A stretch of DNA of 64,000 bases from Drosophila miranda (Eukaryota > Arthropoda > Insecta > Diptera > Drosophilidae), in assembly GCF_003369915.1 (NCBI RefSeq), contig NC_046676.1, positions 4,464,001-4,528,000 of the forward strand, read 5' to 3'. The notes below the pieces were generated by a model, which worked only from the letters and a program-made list of their open reading frames with translations, ran no database searches and was not told where the DNA came from. How positions within the stretch are numbered: position 1 is the stretch's first letter; each line of letters starts with the position of its first letter. Shown piece after piece: positions 1-13,612 of the stretch. The position numbers and the translations under genes are program-made.

Positions 1-1725
1 CAAACGTGCATTATTGTTCCTATAAAGAAAGTAAAGAGCTAAAGACGACATACCAGAAGTATCGACAGTCCACTCGCAGGCTTAAAGAGAAAATTAACAC
101 AAAATCTGATTAGAAATGAAGCAGAGCATAATTAAAAGCAGTTAGGCGTCATAAAGCGTATGGATGATCTCTCAGACGTCAACTAAAGGGATTTTCTTGT
201 TCTCAATGTGCCCAAAATTTACTCATTCCCAGCGCCCTGAAATTCAAGTGTTTTTCTCGATCTGGCTGGACTGTACTCCTGAGAATGGTCAACGGGAATT
301 AGAAATTTAATCGCAATTGGAGGAAAATCTTGTCAGGCAGTAATATTATTGCTTTTTGGGTTGTATTGTCCCGCCGACTTGTGTGAAAAAGTGTAGAGCC
401 ACGAGTGTGTTGTTAATTTTGAAAAATACTAGATACTACAGGATCCAGAGAGACTTCCTACTTATTGCATAAGCTTGCTTATGCATAAATAATAACCCTG
501 AATTGGCACACAAAATCTCTTAATGAACCATTATAAAAAATGTATTTCCCCATAATTTTCAATGTCAAGATTGATATTTATTCGTTTGTTTTTATTTATC
601 CCCTCTCCATACATTCATATGTATAAATATACACAACGCAAATAAAAGTGAGAGAAAATATTTGTTTCTGTTGTATCACATTTTTCTATGTATGAAAATT
701 TCTAATCTCTTTAAAAAATAAAAAACCAACATTTTGCTTGAGTTTTACACCATTTTGTTGTTTTGTTTTTTTTTTTTGATTTATTGGAGTTATGAATGTT
801 TCTATATAGGATATAAAAGTATACAGAAAGTATTAGAGAGCGCTGCAATTAGCCAAAACTAATTAGGCAAATAATTAATTTATGAACATAACGAATTCGG
901 GGCAGCCCGAAGTCCAAAATACTCTCACTTGATTGTCAACGATAGGCAGGATTATAAATCTAACTAATCGTGGCGTAAATACTGGAATATTCCGTCGAAT
1001 AATCGTAACAAATGATTGAATTTCACTTCTTAATCCTTGGGGGGTTTCCAACGTCCCTACGAAGTGTTTATACTCTCTGCCAACCATATGCCATATGTAT
1101 AATGTATTTGATTTATTTCTCTTTTAAATAAATGAAGAAATCATGAGATACAGCAGCTGAGGACGTGGAATATGCTGAAAGCCGTCTGGCCTTTCTCAGA
1201 TTTGGCACTCTCTCATAATTGTTGCACCTGAAATATATTTATTTGAAACACACACATACATATACATTAGGTAGTAGGTATAGGTATGCTTATATAGATA
1301 GACTTATTTCGCGCCTCCGACAGGTGAGACTCTGTTTTTTTGGGGGAAATTCCTGCCCGAATATATATATTCATTATATGTGCATATATATTGGATCTTC
1401 ATGACGGTTTGACCTCGACACGCTTCAGTGGAATTTTTTTGGACTGTTTATGTTTGGTTTATAACGACGATACGATATGATGATATACCCGAACATACCT
1501 ACATATATACGAGTCATTTATAGAACGGATTGTTGCGAACATTTGGTGCTCATTGGGGTTGGGGCAAAATAAGTAAAGACTACACCAACACAAAAGCAAA
1601 ATCAAAAGCAAAGACAAAAACAACAGCAAGAGTACGATCGGAGAGCTCAAGGTTATTGAATGGTGGAATTGGAATCGGAATCAAATTGGAAGAGCAAGTG
1701 CAAAAGGAAGTGTGGGATTTTTCAT
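1..1725. other. non-coding stretch left of Mp20
   Basis: AT-rich sequence with many short homopolymers and TATA/CATA runs, and only short chance reading frames with no codon structure or recognisable domain. I see no RNA gene or transposon in it. It lies downstream of Mp20 and may hold the far end of another transcription unit outside the window. Confidence 0.5.
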
Positions 1726-1728
1726 TAC

Positions 1729-1734
1729 TTTATT
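1729..1734 (-). terminator. Mp20: polyadenylation signal of Mp20
   Basis: A minus-strand AATAAA lies about 300 nt beyond the Mp20 stop codon and is the first good signal there, giving a 3' UTR of roughly 0.3 kb. Position is from the motif only; the cleavage site is inferred. Confidence 0.5.
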
Positions 1735-2036
1735 TTATATAGATTAACTTAGGCGTACGAGTATACTTAATTTAAAGGCTGTAAAGGTTCTATAAGCCTT
1801 TGCGTTGCTTTTGTGTTGTTTTGTGTGAGTGATTTTTGTTTTGTTTTTGTTGTTGGTGAGGAATATTTTTGTGTTGATGTTTCATATAAATATATATATG
1901 TATATATCGTGTTTGTGTGGTGTGTGTTTATATAAAACTAGCATACATATGGATATATCGTGTAGAAAAACCAAAGACAGATGGGGGCATCTATCGTACG
2001 TCCATCATCCATCGTCCGTCCGCACAAAGTAACCGC

Positions 2037-2820
2037 TTACTTGCCGAGCAGAATTTTGCGGCCAGCGCCAAGGTTCTGGCCGGCCTGGGTGGCACCCTTG
2101 TTGGAGCCAGCCTGGAGACCGACAATGGTCTGGCCGGCCTTCAGCTGCTCGTCGGTGAAGTCGCGCTTGCACTCATCGGCGGGCTTGGGGCCCAGGAAGG
2201 GACCCTTGAAGTCGGCGTGCTTGTAGGTCTACAATGAGATCAAGTCGCGGTCAATTGTATCCACAGAGCAGGAGCAGAGAGTAGGGTTTGCTGGTCAGGG
2301 GGTGAAACTTACAGCACGGCCCAGGGCGAAGATGGTGTTGGTGACATTGGCAATGTCCTTCTTCTCGTAGAGATCGACTGTCTGGAAGACATCGATGTCG
2401 GGCACACCGTACTCCTTGAGAGCCTTCTGGAAGTTGTTGATGTTCTCCATGAACTTGAACTGGCCGCCGGAGGAGTTGACCTTGGGCACGGCATTGGGGG
2501 ACAGGATGTTGATCAGCTTGCACAGCACCTGGCCGTCCTTGAGCACATCCTCGTAGGCCTGGCCGGCGGGGAACTTCTCACCAATGATGGACTCCACCCA
2601 CTCCTGAGCCTCCTTGTCCATCTCGGGATTGCGCTTGCCGGCAATCTATGGGGATCGAGCGAGGATCAAACGAGAACAAAAAAAACTTTAGCAATAGCCA
2701 CACAGGATTTTCTTAATTTTGTTGCACTTTGTAAAAAAAATACATTTTTTCCTTTTGCATTTTCTTTATTTTTCCACAATTGGTATTCACCTTGGCACGA
2801 ACAGCACGTTCAAGAGACAT
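2037..2820 (-). CDS. Mp20: Muscle protein 20 (calponin/transgelin family)
   Basis: Actin-associated calponin-homology protein of synchronous muscle. Three coding exons (minus strand) were resolved: 2791-2820 (10 codons, starting MSLERAVRAK), 2313-2645 (111 codons) and 2037-2228 (63 codons plus stop). All introns are GT-AG and phase 0. The product is 184 aa, which is the length I recall for D. melanogaster Mp20. The single N-terminal CH domain covers about residues 20-125 (DVLKDGQVLCKLIN core). The C-terminal calponin-like repeat is GLQAGSNKGATQAGQNLGAG-like around residues 155-175, followed by a basic tail ending in LLGK. The start is fixed by the very short first exon just downstream of the promoter. 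No defects are seen, so this looks like a functional gene. Confidence 0.96.
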
Positions 2821-2879
2821 TTTGTGTTGTGTTTTTGGGGGGCGTTGGGTTATGTTCTTCTCTAAAGCCTGGGCAAGCT

Positions 2880-2920
2880 AAAACTGATGCCTGGCCACGG
2901 GGCGTATGCGGCTTTTAAAG
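2880..2920 (-). promoter_or_regulatory. Mp20: Mp20 core promoter (TATA-like plus initiator)
   Basis: On the minus strand a TTTAAAAG box at about 2912-2919 is followed, at normal spacing, by an initiator-like TCAGTT at 2882-2887, putting the start of transcription near 2885. That leaves a 5' UTR of about 65 nt. Spacing and motif fit a focused tissue-specific promoter; no muscle enhancer sites were confirmed. Confidence 0.5.
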
Positions 2921-5900
2921 CACGAGAGAGCCCACTCCCGCAGTACGAGCATCGTTCAAGAATTTTCCAAAAATATATCCGAATTCGGAGTCGGCTACGA
3001 GAATTCCGAAGCGTGGGCGTTCCTGTACCTATACATCTTTTTGGTCCGATCACGCCTGATGCCCCCATGAGTCGTGCGATATAATTTTAGAATATCATCA
3101 GAAAAAAAAGCTAAAGAAAAACTGAAAACGAAAAATCCAAAGCACCAACAACAGCAAATGCTTAATAATTTTCACACATATTGCGAGTGTGTTAAGGTTG
3201 TTCTAGTTGTTGCCCTCTAATTAATAAATATGTGTGTATTTAATGAGTTGCTCATCTGCATTTTTTCGGACGATGTGTTTGTCTGCGAGTGCATTTGTTG
3301 CTCGTAACTTCCATGCGATTGGCGTGCATTGGGTCATAATTAAAAATGGCACTGAATTGGGTCGCTTCGACGTGGACACGCTCCAGAAGCAACGTTGTCC
3401 AATGAGCAAATCTTGTTGAGGTGCTCAGAATTGGTTTCGGTAAGGGAACCATATCCGTGGGAAGTTTATATTAAATTTTATTACGGAACTGTGTATACTC
3501 TTGTCAATTATGATATGTATATGGAACTATTCAAAGATCTGATCGTTATATTACATGGCCAAAAATCAAGTTCTTTTAAGGGAGCCATTTATTGCTCAAA
3601 TCAATTTCAAAAATTAAAACCCCAAGTCGTTATTCTAGAACCCATCCAAATCTAACTATCGACTCTGATTAGATTCCAGACTCAAAATGAAAACTTATTT
3701 GTAACTATAATATTTGAATACAAATCAAAGGAGAAGCACTGGGAATCAGAGAGCGAGAGAAGCATTTTTCATTCAAAAAAATCAAGGCCGGAGATGCTTT
3801 AATGTCCAGACAATTAAGTTGAATTATGCGCTGCGTGTTATTGAAAAACACTTTTGGGGGGACATCAAGCGACTGTCTGTTGCCGTCCAAAAAATCTTCC
3901 AAATGTCACTACAAGAGGAAGAAGACACGACAAGGCTGCCGCGCGGCCAAGGGGCTCTGACTTGTCTGCCAAAGTTCAGGCGCACCCCCTCGAAGAGAGA
4001 TGTTTTATTAAATGAATGTTCCACAGAACCGCTAGTACAAATAAATTAGTACAAATAGTACACACTGAGAGTGGCGTTCGCGTAAAAAATCTTTCTAGGG
4101 CGGATACAGTTTCGATAACACTGGGACCCGAGCAGACGGCACGCAAAAGGCTCGACAAATTTGTGCTCTGGGTAGTATTTGCAAAGGTATTTCTGTCCCA
4201 CTCCGAACAAGTGGACCCGAAATAGTGGCGCTGCGTCAGCGTCGAAATTTTCCAGCCACGTAGTTCTCGTTCGCGCTCTCGATTTTTAGGTCTTTTGCTT
4301 ATTTTTCTCACACTCAAGCTCCACCGAGAAACAGAACAGAGAAATTCTCGGGCCGTGGCGTGTTGGTTTATTTTTACCACCTCCTTGGCCCGCGGCGACG
4401 GACAACAGGAGGACTATTTTTTAAATGAAAAAATATTTTTTTCGGGTCAGAAAGAACACCATAATCATTTCGATAAAGTGAATTAAATTTGCCTCTGGCC
4501 CTGTCCTGGTTTGCCTATTGTCTTTGGAAAATCTAATTAGGGCCCCGCAGATGTGTGCCAATCTTTCACACCAATTAAATTAATGTAATTGTATTGTAGG
4601 GACGGAATGGTCGCCTCCTAGAAGTCTAAGAATCCAATTCAATTATAAGGCAGATATCTGGCAAACAGTCCAGCGACCTGAACTGCAATGCCAACAGAAT
4701 CTCTGCATCCTGGATAGCCTGTGATGTGCTGTTTGTCCTTCTGTCCCATAAAAGGGGGCCGGATAGCTTGGTCGTGCATTCTCATTCCCCATTATGTAGG
4801 TGCATGTACATACATAGGTGGCTCGTGTTTGTCTAGGAAAATTGGATTCTAGTGCGCAAACATTCGCGAGAGCAAGCTAGTTTACCCAGACGCACTTGAC
4901 GCTAAATTCGTGGGGATTATTTTCCCATAAATCAGCATAAAAACTCCACAAAGGCCTGCAAAGACCCACCCCATCCAACCAATTCGGTCCACTGAAATGG
5001 CCAACAACCCAAAATGGCCGACGCGTACCCCAAATGAAGTCAGGCGAAAATTAGGTCGTGGAAGCTGGAGCTGGCTGTAGGGCAGTAGCTGAAACAGGAT
5101 CTGGGCGGGGATTCAACGACTTGCTGGCATTTCTGGCCGCTTCCGTTGGATGCTCACAGTGGAGCGGAAACGGAAATTGAGTCGAGCATTGTCCTGCAAT
5201 TCCATTTATCAACAAACAGAAACGGCACTCGTGCCTCCGAGTGTCCGAGTAAGTTCCTCCGGCTAAGAATAAACACATTATTTATTTAAGCCAAACATTT
5301 AATTGGAAAATCACGCCCAATGTCGTCATTTGGCCAACAGAAATAAACAGACGGCTCGCATTGGTCGGCGGGAATAGTTATTTATAAGTTTTCTCATAAT
5401 TTCTCTAGACATTTTCCCGCATCTTTCCGATAAAAGCAATTAAATTTCACATTTTCACATTGTTGCAGTTCTAGCCAGAAAAGGATTTCGAAAAAGGCTG
5501 TGTGGCGGGAAAATTCTCTCATATTATTCTGTTTACCATTTGCCCAATGCTGGCCCTAACAATTCAAGCGAAAAAGGCAAAACGCAAACAGCAGAGTTCT
5601 CCTGGACCTGGAGCTGGAGCGACTTTTGGCTAACCTTTCGATTCAATTTGCATTTGTTTGTCGACACAATTTATTTGTATACCCTAAAATAGTATAAACA
5701 ATATATTATAAAACACATATGTATATATATGTACCATACACATATCATACACATGTCTTTAAAGGGCGTTCGCGAAATATTTCCATTCTCAGAGCTCATA
5801 TGCACATAGTTCTCACCCAGTTTTAGCTACAATTTAATGAAACAAGAAATACCTTAAATTTGTATAATACAAATTTAAAAATAATTTTTATTTTCAACTC

Positions 5901-8880
5901 TTGTTACGAAAATAGGTACTATTTATTTCGAATTTAAATTATACAAATAAAAAATTAGTTGTTGTTTCATAATAAATTATTATTGGTTATTATTAATTAT
6001 ATACAAATTACATTACTATGTATATATTTATAGTATATCCTCGAAAAACTCAATCATGCAGCGTTTTGAAATTACTTTATTCCACAGTTGAAAACTTCTC
6101 TGAATTACAAAAAAATAAGATTTTAGTATATCTCACCTGCCTGGGATTATTTCATGAGAGTATGAATGAGGTCTGATAGACACAAATAAATTCTCCAACC
6201 TTTTATTTGAAATCTTTGGTTCAGCAATTATTCCGATGCGGAATCTTTTGAACTTCGTTGTTGCCTGTTGGATGTTCGTTTGGTCTGTTCTGTTCTGTTT
6301 GGCTATCCCGCCTCGTGAATATCATTTACTTGAAGCGAGTGTCTGTCTGTTTAATCGTCAGCCGGCTGGGCCTGATAAATGATTCTGCCGCAGCGATGAG
6401 CGCCCCACCTACAGCTGAAACCAAAAAAGGTTAATTAGAAATTCAGCTGGACCGCAACAAAGGTGGAGGCACTTAACCACAACAAAAAGGTCTTCGTCTT
6501 CGCAGGATAAGTGTTGCGATGGGCCAGAAAGCAGGTGAAAATAATATAATAAATGTACGGGTATGTCAAGGACTAGGAGAAGAGCAGCCAGCGAACACTT
6601 TAATCAATAATTCAACTGTGACTGTGCATCTAGTCGATGGCCCACTCAGCACGGACTCGAGTTCGTTGTCCAACCCGAAATAAAATCCACAACAAATATG
6701 GCTACGAGTAATAATAGAATGCCGGGCGAGAACTAAACCCAAATCGCTTGTCCCAATGGTACAAGGTACAAGGCGAAAACTTTGTCAATATTTCAAACTC
6801 ACGCATGGTTGCCTGCTGCCTGAGCTCTGATGGCCCCTGGAGCTGCAGAGACCAGTCCTGGATGCTGAATGCCGAATGTCGGATGCCTTCGCCTAATTGA
6901 ATTTCCCGGCTAACACTTTAAAGCTTGCTGCCCGGCTACTTAATAGCCTCTTGTAATGAGATTTCAGGCACTCCCACTCGCTGGCCGCTTTCGTCTAGCA
7001 AAAACTTTCCATTTCAACAAATTGACTGACGGGCGCTGGAGCCGACTTCAAAGCAACATTTTCACTAAATCAATTTGCACAAAGTATTTGCCAGTCTTGG
7101 ATTCAAGCAGATCTGGACCACCGCTCCCCAGCCTAGCAGCAGAGAAAAGTTTTATCTGGAACAAAAGTCGTCGTCTGTCATCCTTAACTCAATTTTGTAG
7201 CGTACAATGTGTGTCACATTAGGGTTCGGGCCTGAGCCCGAGCCTGTCCTGCCCTGCACGGCAGTTCCAGTTCCAGCTCCAGTTTTTCAACAGCAACATA
7301 TGCTAATTCGAAGCCATTATGTGCCTAATTACAGCTTGTGCGATTTTGTACCGATTGTGAGATACCGTTCGAGTTTTAAAGGGTTTCAGATATCTGTACG
7401 TTCCTGCATGTCTGACTCTTAAGAAACAATTTCCTGCAATTGCTACGTTAACGTACAAATCGCAAAATGAGACTGTTTGACTGCATTCTTCCGCTGTTAA
7501 ACATCCGACCGTTCCAACTGCTGTCTGTTACGTTGCTTACAGGCCATAAACGCGAATCCAAAATACTCTGTCGCTCGTCGAGCACCCTGTAGGAAAGGCG
7601 TTGTCTGCTTTCAATTTCATTTGTTTTCAGAAAGTTTTTCTTTGTGAATGCTGTACGTAATTTATGCGGGATGGAAGAGTATCTACAAATATTTTTCCCT
7701 AACATAATAATAACAATAATTACAATTTAAATGAATTTCCTTTTTGCTCGGAATATATTTACTACAAAAATTATAAATAAAACGACGGTTTGGCAGTAGG
7801 GCAGTACCATCTGTTGTTGTCGGGGCAGTTGCATCCGGTCCGGCGATGGAACGCCAATAAATAAATTCATTCTTTGGGGGCAGCGTGGCTTTTAATCAAA
7901 TTCAACGCGACATGCAAATCGTAAAAAATATTCACAGAAACACAGTTTTCCCGAGTCGACGTGCGAGTTCCCCTTGCCCACTCCAAACAAATTTGTACGT
8001 ATAGAGATTCGTATCGGAAAGGGAAAAAATTAATTTTATTTCAGTAGCAGATTCAGCTATGTATGTATTTAATCGTATCTCATATGACTTGCAAATTGAT
8101 GCATATTAAAGACTATAGTTGCTGTACTCCCTGTCAGAGTAGAGCGAATCCAAGCGGATGTGCTTTGGGGTCCAATAGCAAAAGGCTAAAACATTACACC
8201 ACCAGAAAATCTGTTCAAGACTGTACCGTGTACACTGTCAACGTAAAGGGCAGAGCACATAAATGCTGGGAAAACGTTGAAGAAAATTGAAAACTTGCAG
8301 GGCGAAAAGTTTGCTGCGCGTGCCGCAAAAAGCAATTGCAATCCACGCTGAAGTTGCTCCACTCGCCCGACAGATGACAGCGAAAAGTCAAACCAAAGCT
8401 GCAACCTGAGGAAAAAAGGCAGCGACCAGGTGCACGTACCCATAACGTGGCCGCGAAGCTGGGAGGGACTGAAAAGACATCTGGAAATGCGTGGCCAAAC
8501 TTTTTGTTTAAGCTGGGTGTCCACGGCATCGAATTACATGTGGGGGCACTCAGAACTGGGGAACCGTAGAGAGCAATTAGCGCCTCGCAGTCAAAGGATT
8601 ACCCTTCTCAATTTAGGTGCACTCGATACGGCTATTAGGCCTGACATGCTGTCATTAGTACGTCAGACCCAGAGCCACGTTACCAAATATTTGCCAAACA
8701 TTTGAAGTACAATCTGCCGCCGGATCCAGTGGTAGGTCAACACGCTCCGCCAACCTGCACTCCAATGCGATGGTCGCCCACGAAATTACTTTGAAACCAG
8801 CGGAACATATCCTATCCCCTTCACCAGCAGAACAAACATCGAATTACACCCTGCCTTGGGGCAGTTTAAACAGGAGGTTT
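2921..8880. other. 6-kb gene-free stretch between Mp20 and GstE14
   Basis: No reading frame longer than about 130 codons and none with a recognisable domain. It contains an AT-rich island (about 5.68-6.15 kb) and simple low-complexity tracts. It could hold Mp20 regulatory DNA or an unrecognised non-coding transcript. I see no tRNA, transposon ORF or long repeat. Confidence 0.45.
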
Positions 8881-8895
8881 AATGGTCATTAATTT

Positions 8896-9837
<942 letters not shown>

Positions 9838-10182
9838 TCAGAGCCGATGGACAACTGAAAAATCAGTAGAGGCTGCTGACAAGGTAAGCTGGAGACAAGA
9901 CCTTCTTTGTGGGATATTCACAATCACATATGTATGTACGTAAATATATATGTCTTTTCTGTTCCCTTTGTTTGAGAATTAACGTTGAAAAAGCATTTTA
10001 CTAAGCAAATAGCTTTAAATCAATAAATAATCCATAAGATTAAATATTTTGAAAAATTGTAGTTTCATTGCATTATTTTTAAAGCAAAAAAGGTCTTAAA
10101 GATGAAACTTCTACATGATTTTTACATTAATCAAACTAAACGGTTTTTAAGCAATTCGAGTAGCTCTGAACCCTTTGAATAA

Positions 10183-10190
10183 TATCGATA
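10183..10190. promoter_or_regulatory. DRE motif (TATCGATA)
   Basis: A perfect palindromic DNA-replication-related element in the gap between GstE14 (minus) and the RBM28-type gene (plus). DREF/BEAF-32 sites of this kind mark housekeeping promoters and domain boundaries in Drosophila. A second near-match (CATCGATA) lies at 10610-10617, only 43 bp before the RBM28-type start codon. Confidence 0.45.
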
Positions 10191-10659
10191 TTTTTTGATT
10201 AATACAGTGTTGCATTATTTTATAGCTGGTTCTGGCTGTATAAAGTTTGACCGCTCGAAAAATTAAAAAAAAGCTATTAGATAGAAATCGTGCTATTGAA
10301 AATCTATAAAGTTAGTTATGGTTTGATATTTTGTTCAATAACTGTGCAGAACTTGCACTCCAAAAGTATGTATCTGATGTGTATAGCCACAACATATTAG
10401 CCTGAACAAATGTTTCAAAGCATTTAGATTAAACAATGGAAACTTAATGAATAAATGTATTTATTTGTATAAATTACGAATAATTTTTCAGCTTAAAAAG
10501 TATACCAATTTTTAAGCTATTTCTTTTTGAAAACTCAGCTGTTTTTCCTCTAAAATGTTAGCAGTACTGATGAAAAGTGTAGTGCTGGTCAACGTCCTAG
10601 AATCAAAAGCATCGATACTTTGATTCGATACCACAACAACAGTTCCACGTGCAGCGCAA

Positions 10660-12771
10660 ATGGAGCTAAAAAAAATGAAACCTATCAAGGATACCACGGA
10701 TGAATCTACAAGAGAAGCAGGCGAGGATAAGTCCAAAAAACGTCGCAATCCATTCAATACACAGCGCCTGAAGGAAGAGAAGGAACGGAGGCAGAAGAAG
10801 CGTGCTCGTCTCATTGTTCGAAACATTAGCTACAAGTCCACGGATGCCTCACTTCGGGAATACTTCTCCAAATGGGGGACGCTGGAGGATGTAAACATAT
10901 TAAAAAGAGGCGACGGCAAGCTGGTCGGCTGTGCCTTTGTCCAATACGAGACCATAAACCAGGCCACAAAGGCTATACTGAAAACCAACGGAAAAGATCT
11001 GCAGGGAAGAAAAATATTTGTGGACTGGGCGTTGGGCAAAAATGAGTATTCGGCCAAGAGCCCCAAGGATGAGGAGCCGGAAGAGAAGAAGCCAAAGGTG
11101 GAAATTAAAGATGAAAGCGGAGAGGAGCCCATGGTGGAAACTAGCGAACATGCCGCCAGTAAGGATGGAAGTGAAGATGCTGAAGAAGCATCGGACTCCG
11201 CCTCAAATGAAGGTGAAGAAGATAGTGAAGGGTCCGATGGAGATGACGATGAAGATGACAGTGACGATGACAAAGATCAAAAAGAAGACAAAGATAAACT
11301 GGGCATAGAAAATATTAAAAAGGAAAAAGTTATATCCAACGATGTCCAAGAAGGTTGCACAGTTTTCATCAAGAATGTCCCATTCGATGCCGACGACGCA
11401 GACCTGCGAAAGGTGTGCCGTAAATTTGGCCTGGTCAACTATGCCATTATCAATCGGGAGGCTGTTTCCGGTCACTCCCGGGGCACAGCGTTTGTTAAAT
11501 TCAAGGCTAAAGAATCCGCAGATCTATGCCTGCAGGCAGGGACTGAGTTCACGCTGATGGATGAAGTGCTGGATCCACATCCAGCTCTTAGCAGAGATGA
11601 ATTGAAGTCGAAGCAGTCACGGGAAAGCAAGGATGATGACACTGGAAAGGATTCGAGAAATTTGTATCTGGCCAGAGAAGGCCTCATCATGTCTGGATCT
11701 AAGGCTGCCGATGGTGTTACTGCTTCGGACATGACGAAGCGCCATGAGTTGGAGCAGATGAAGACTCAAGTGTTAAAGAACTTAAATCGGTAAGACTTGC
11801 TGTTTCTCTTCCTGATCAGATCTGTTTCCACCTTTCCCCATTCTTGCAGATTTGTTTCGCGGAATCGTTTGTCCATACACAATCTTCCCTATAACTATGA
11901 CGACGAAAAGTTGAAGCAAATGGCTCAAACCTACACAGGCTTTCGCCCTCATGAATGTCGAGTAATGCGTGAGCACAAAATCACTCCAGAGCATCCACAT
12001 GGCAAGTCCAAGGGCTTTGGTTTCATCTCCTTTGAGACGCATCAAAGAGCATTGGCTGCACTGCGTAAACTGAACAACAACCCGAACATATTTGGCGCCC
12101 AACATGTAAATATTTTCCTCCCAAAAGCAAGGATTATAATCGAACGATTTCTTTCAATCTTGCAGCGGCCCATTGTAGCTTTCAGTATAGAGGATCGTGC
12201 GGTTCACAAAATCAAAGAAAAACGCGACGAGCGGTCCAAACAGAATAATCCCACCTATCAGACAAAACTGCAGCAGAAGAAAGAGCGTCGTCAGCAGCAG
12301 CGGAACGGTCAGCAGACCAAAGAAAAGCCTCCCCAATCGGACAACAAAACGAAACTGCAAAAGCACATCAAGAAACTGGAGGCCACGCGAGCGGCTAGAA
12401 CTGAGGGTAAGGAGAAGGAGGAACAACAGCTCACCGATGACCAAGACTTTGTGGGGGCGGCCGCCAAACCGGGAACTGCGTTGCGTATGCGCTCCAAGAA
12501 AAAGATCATGGAACAAGCCCAGGAGCACATGAAGCGCGTGAAAACCGAGAAACGCAAGACCAAGAACAAAAAGATACGAGAAACCCACCTGGCGGAGCGA
12601 AAGGCTGATAATCGGCCCAAGCAGGGACGCAAAAAGGAGATTGATGACCTGAAGCCCCTAATTGATAAGTATAAGAAAATGATTACTGGCAACCAGGATG
12701 GCGGTGGTGTTAAGGGTATCTTGGGTGGTAAAATTAAGATACCTAAGCGCACAAAGTGGTACGCAGAATAA
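10660..12771 (+). CDS. CG4806: RBM28/Nop4-type nucleolar RNA-binding protein
   Basis: Multi-RRM protein of the RBM28/Nop4p family, which acts in 60S ribosome biogenesis in the nucleolus. Exons are 10660-11789, 11850-12105 and 12166-12771, giving 663 aa. Intron 1 is split CG|A within an Arg codon. Intron 2 is only 60 nt and phase 0. RRM1 lies at about residues 50-128 (LIVRNISY as RNP2; LVGCAFVQY as RNP1). A strongly acidic E/D-rich linker covers about 135-225. RRM2 is at about 233-300 (VFIKNVPF; GTAFVKF). RRM3 is at about 383-465 (LSIHNLPY; GFGFISF). The C-terminal 200 residues are very basic (K/R/Q-rich), as is usual for nucleolar proteins. The symbol is the D. melanogaster ortholog as I recall it. 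Confidence 0.9.
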
Positions 12772-12805
12772 GCTTCATCCTGTCTAGGCTAAGGAAAACG
12801 GTAGC

Positions 12806-12811
12806 AATAAA
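12806..12811 (+). terminator. polyadenylation signal of the RBM28-type gene
   Basis: AATAAA located 35 nt after the stop codon, implying a very short 3' UTR. Confidence 0.5.
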
Positions 12812-12923
12812 AATGTAAATGAGAAACCCAACCCAGGTGTCTCTCAGGTAAATGGGGAAATTTTCCGTATAAACATCTGCCATATAGGCCCTGCAAGTGA
12901 AAGATTCTACCTGTTAGATGTGG

Positions 12924-12958
12924 TATATATAACTGGAAGACAATGTCTGTTCTTCAGT
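12924..12958 (+). promoter_or_regulatory. TATA box and initiator of the 148-aa gene
   Basis: TATATATAA at 12924-12932 and the initiator TTCAGT at 12953-12958 (A+1 at 12956) are 32 nt apart, the canonical Drosophila spacing. This start of transcription lies beyond an upstream in-frame ATG (12943), which makes the ATG at 13021 the first one in the mRNA. Confidence 0.6.
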
Positions 12959-13020
12959 ATTGCCTAGCAGTGTCTGTGAAGCGTTTCAAGCGCTCTAAAT
13001 CGAATACACATATTACTAAG

Positions 13021-13525
13021 ATGGCTCCGCGTGAAAAAGTTGAATTCGTTTTAGTTCGCCTGTCGTATGTGCCATATATGTAAGTACCCAACATAGATTC
13101 CAAGTATTGCGAAATCATTAGAAATTCCAATCAACAGCCATCCTTTATATCCACGCATCAGCTATCAAATTAGAAAACACCCTCCAACAGGGTCAGTTGT
13201 ACAAGTCCGTGATTGGTTCGAGCATGTAATGCAAAGAGAACATTCGAAACTTCCACCTGGTGTTAATCTGCGCTACTCCGAGTGGCGCATTATCACCGGG
13301 GACGTGGATCTCTTCAAGGTGGCGGGCTGTCGCTTCGACAAGATCATGTTGGTGCTCGGCGAGGAGAACATATCATGGGTGTTCTATCAAAATATGCCAC
13401 TACATCGACGCATCGAGGGAAGTGCTTGCTTACCAGTGAGCTACTGCGGCTGCTGCCTCAATAATCAGTACTTGGATATAATGAAGACGATTAAGCAAAC
13501 TCTGTCGAGAACGAAATTGCGATAA
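13021..13525 (+). CDS. uncharacterised 148-aa protein
   Basis: I do not recognise the family. Two exons, 13021-13079 and 13138-13525, are joined inside an Ile codon by a 58-bp GT-AG intron and give 148 aa. Visible features are an N-terminus rich in Tyr/Pro (VPYIHPLYPRISYQI), a middle section with several W and aromatic residues (DWFEHVMQ, SEWRIITGDVDLFK), a Cys cluster (SYCGCCLNN) at about residues 124-129 and a basic C-terminus. No signal peptide or membrane helix is evident. A strong TATA/Inr promoter suggests regulated, possibly tissue-restricted expression. Two polyA signals follow within 15 nt of the stop. It converges on ND-19, whose stop lies 88 bp away. Confidence 0.8.
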
Positions 13526-13612
13526 AATAAAATAAAATCATTGAAGTACTAATGGAAACAATAGTTTATGTTAAGATGATCGCTTTCAATTTCACTATAC
13601 AATAGCAGCTGT

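Noticed and set aside
8186-8529. Overlapping frames of about 105-112 codons right of the Mp20-GstE14 gap
   Set aside because: Two frames on the same strand with mixed composition, no domain and no splice or promoter context.
10512-12752. Long antisense frames opposite the RBM28-type gene
   Set aside because: They mirror its acidic and basic low-complexity codons and have no domain or promoter of their own.
12943-13020. In-frame upstream ATG extending the 148-aa protein by 26 residues
   Set aside because: It lies upstream of the predicted transcription start (Inr at 12953-12958), so it should not be in the mRNA.
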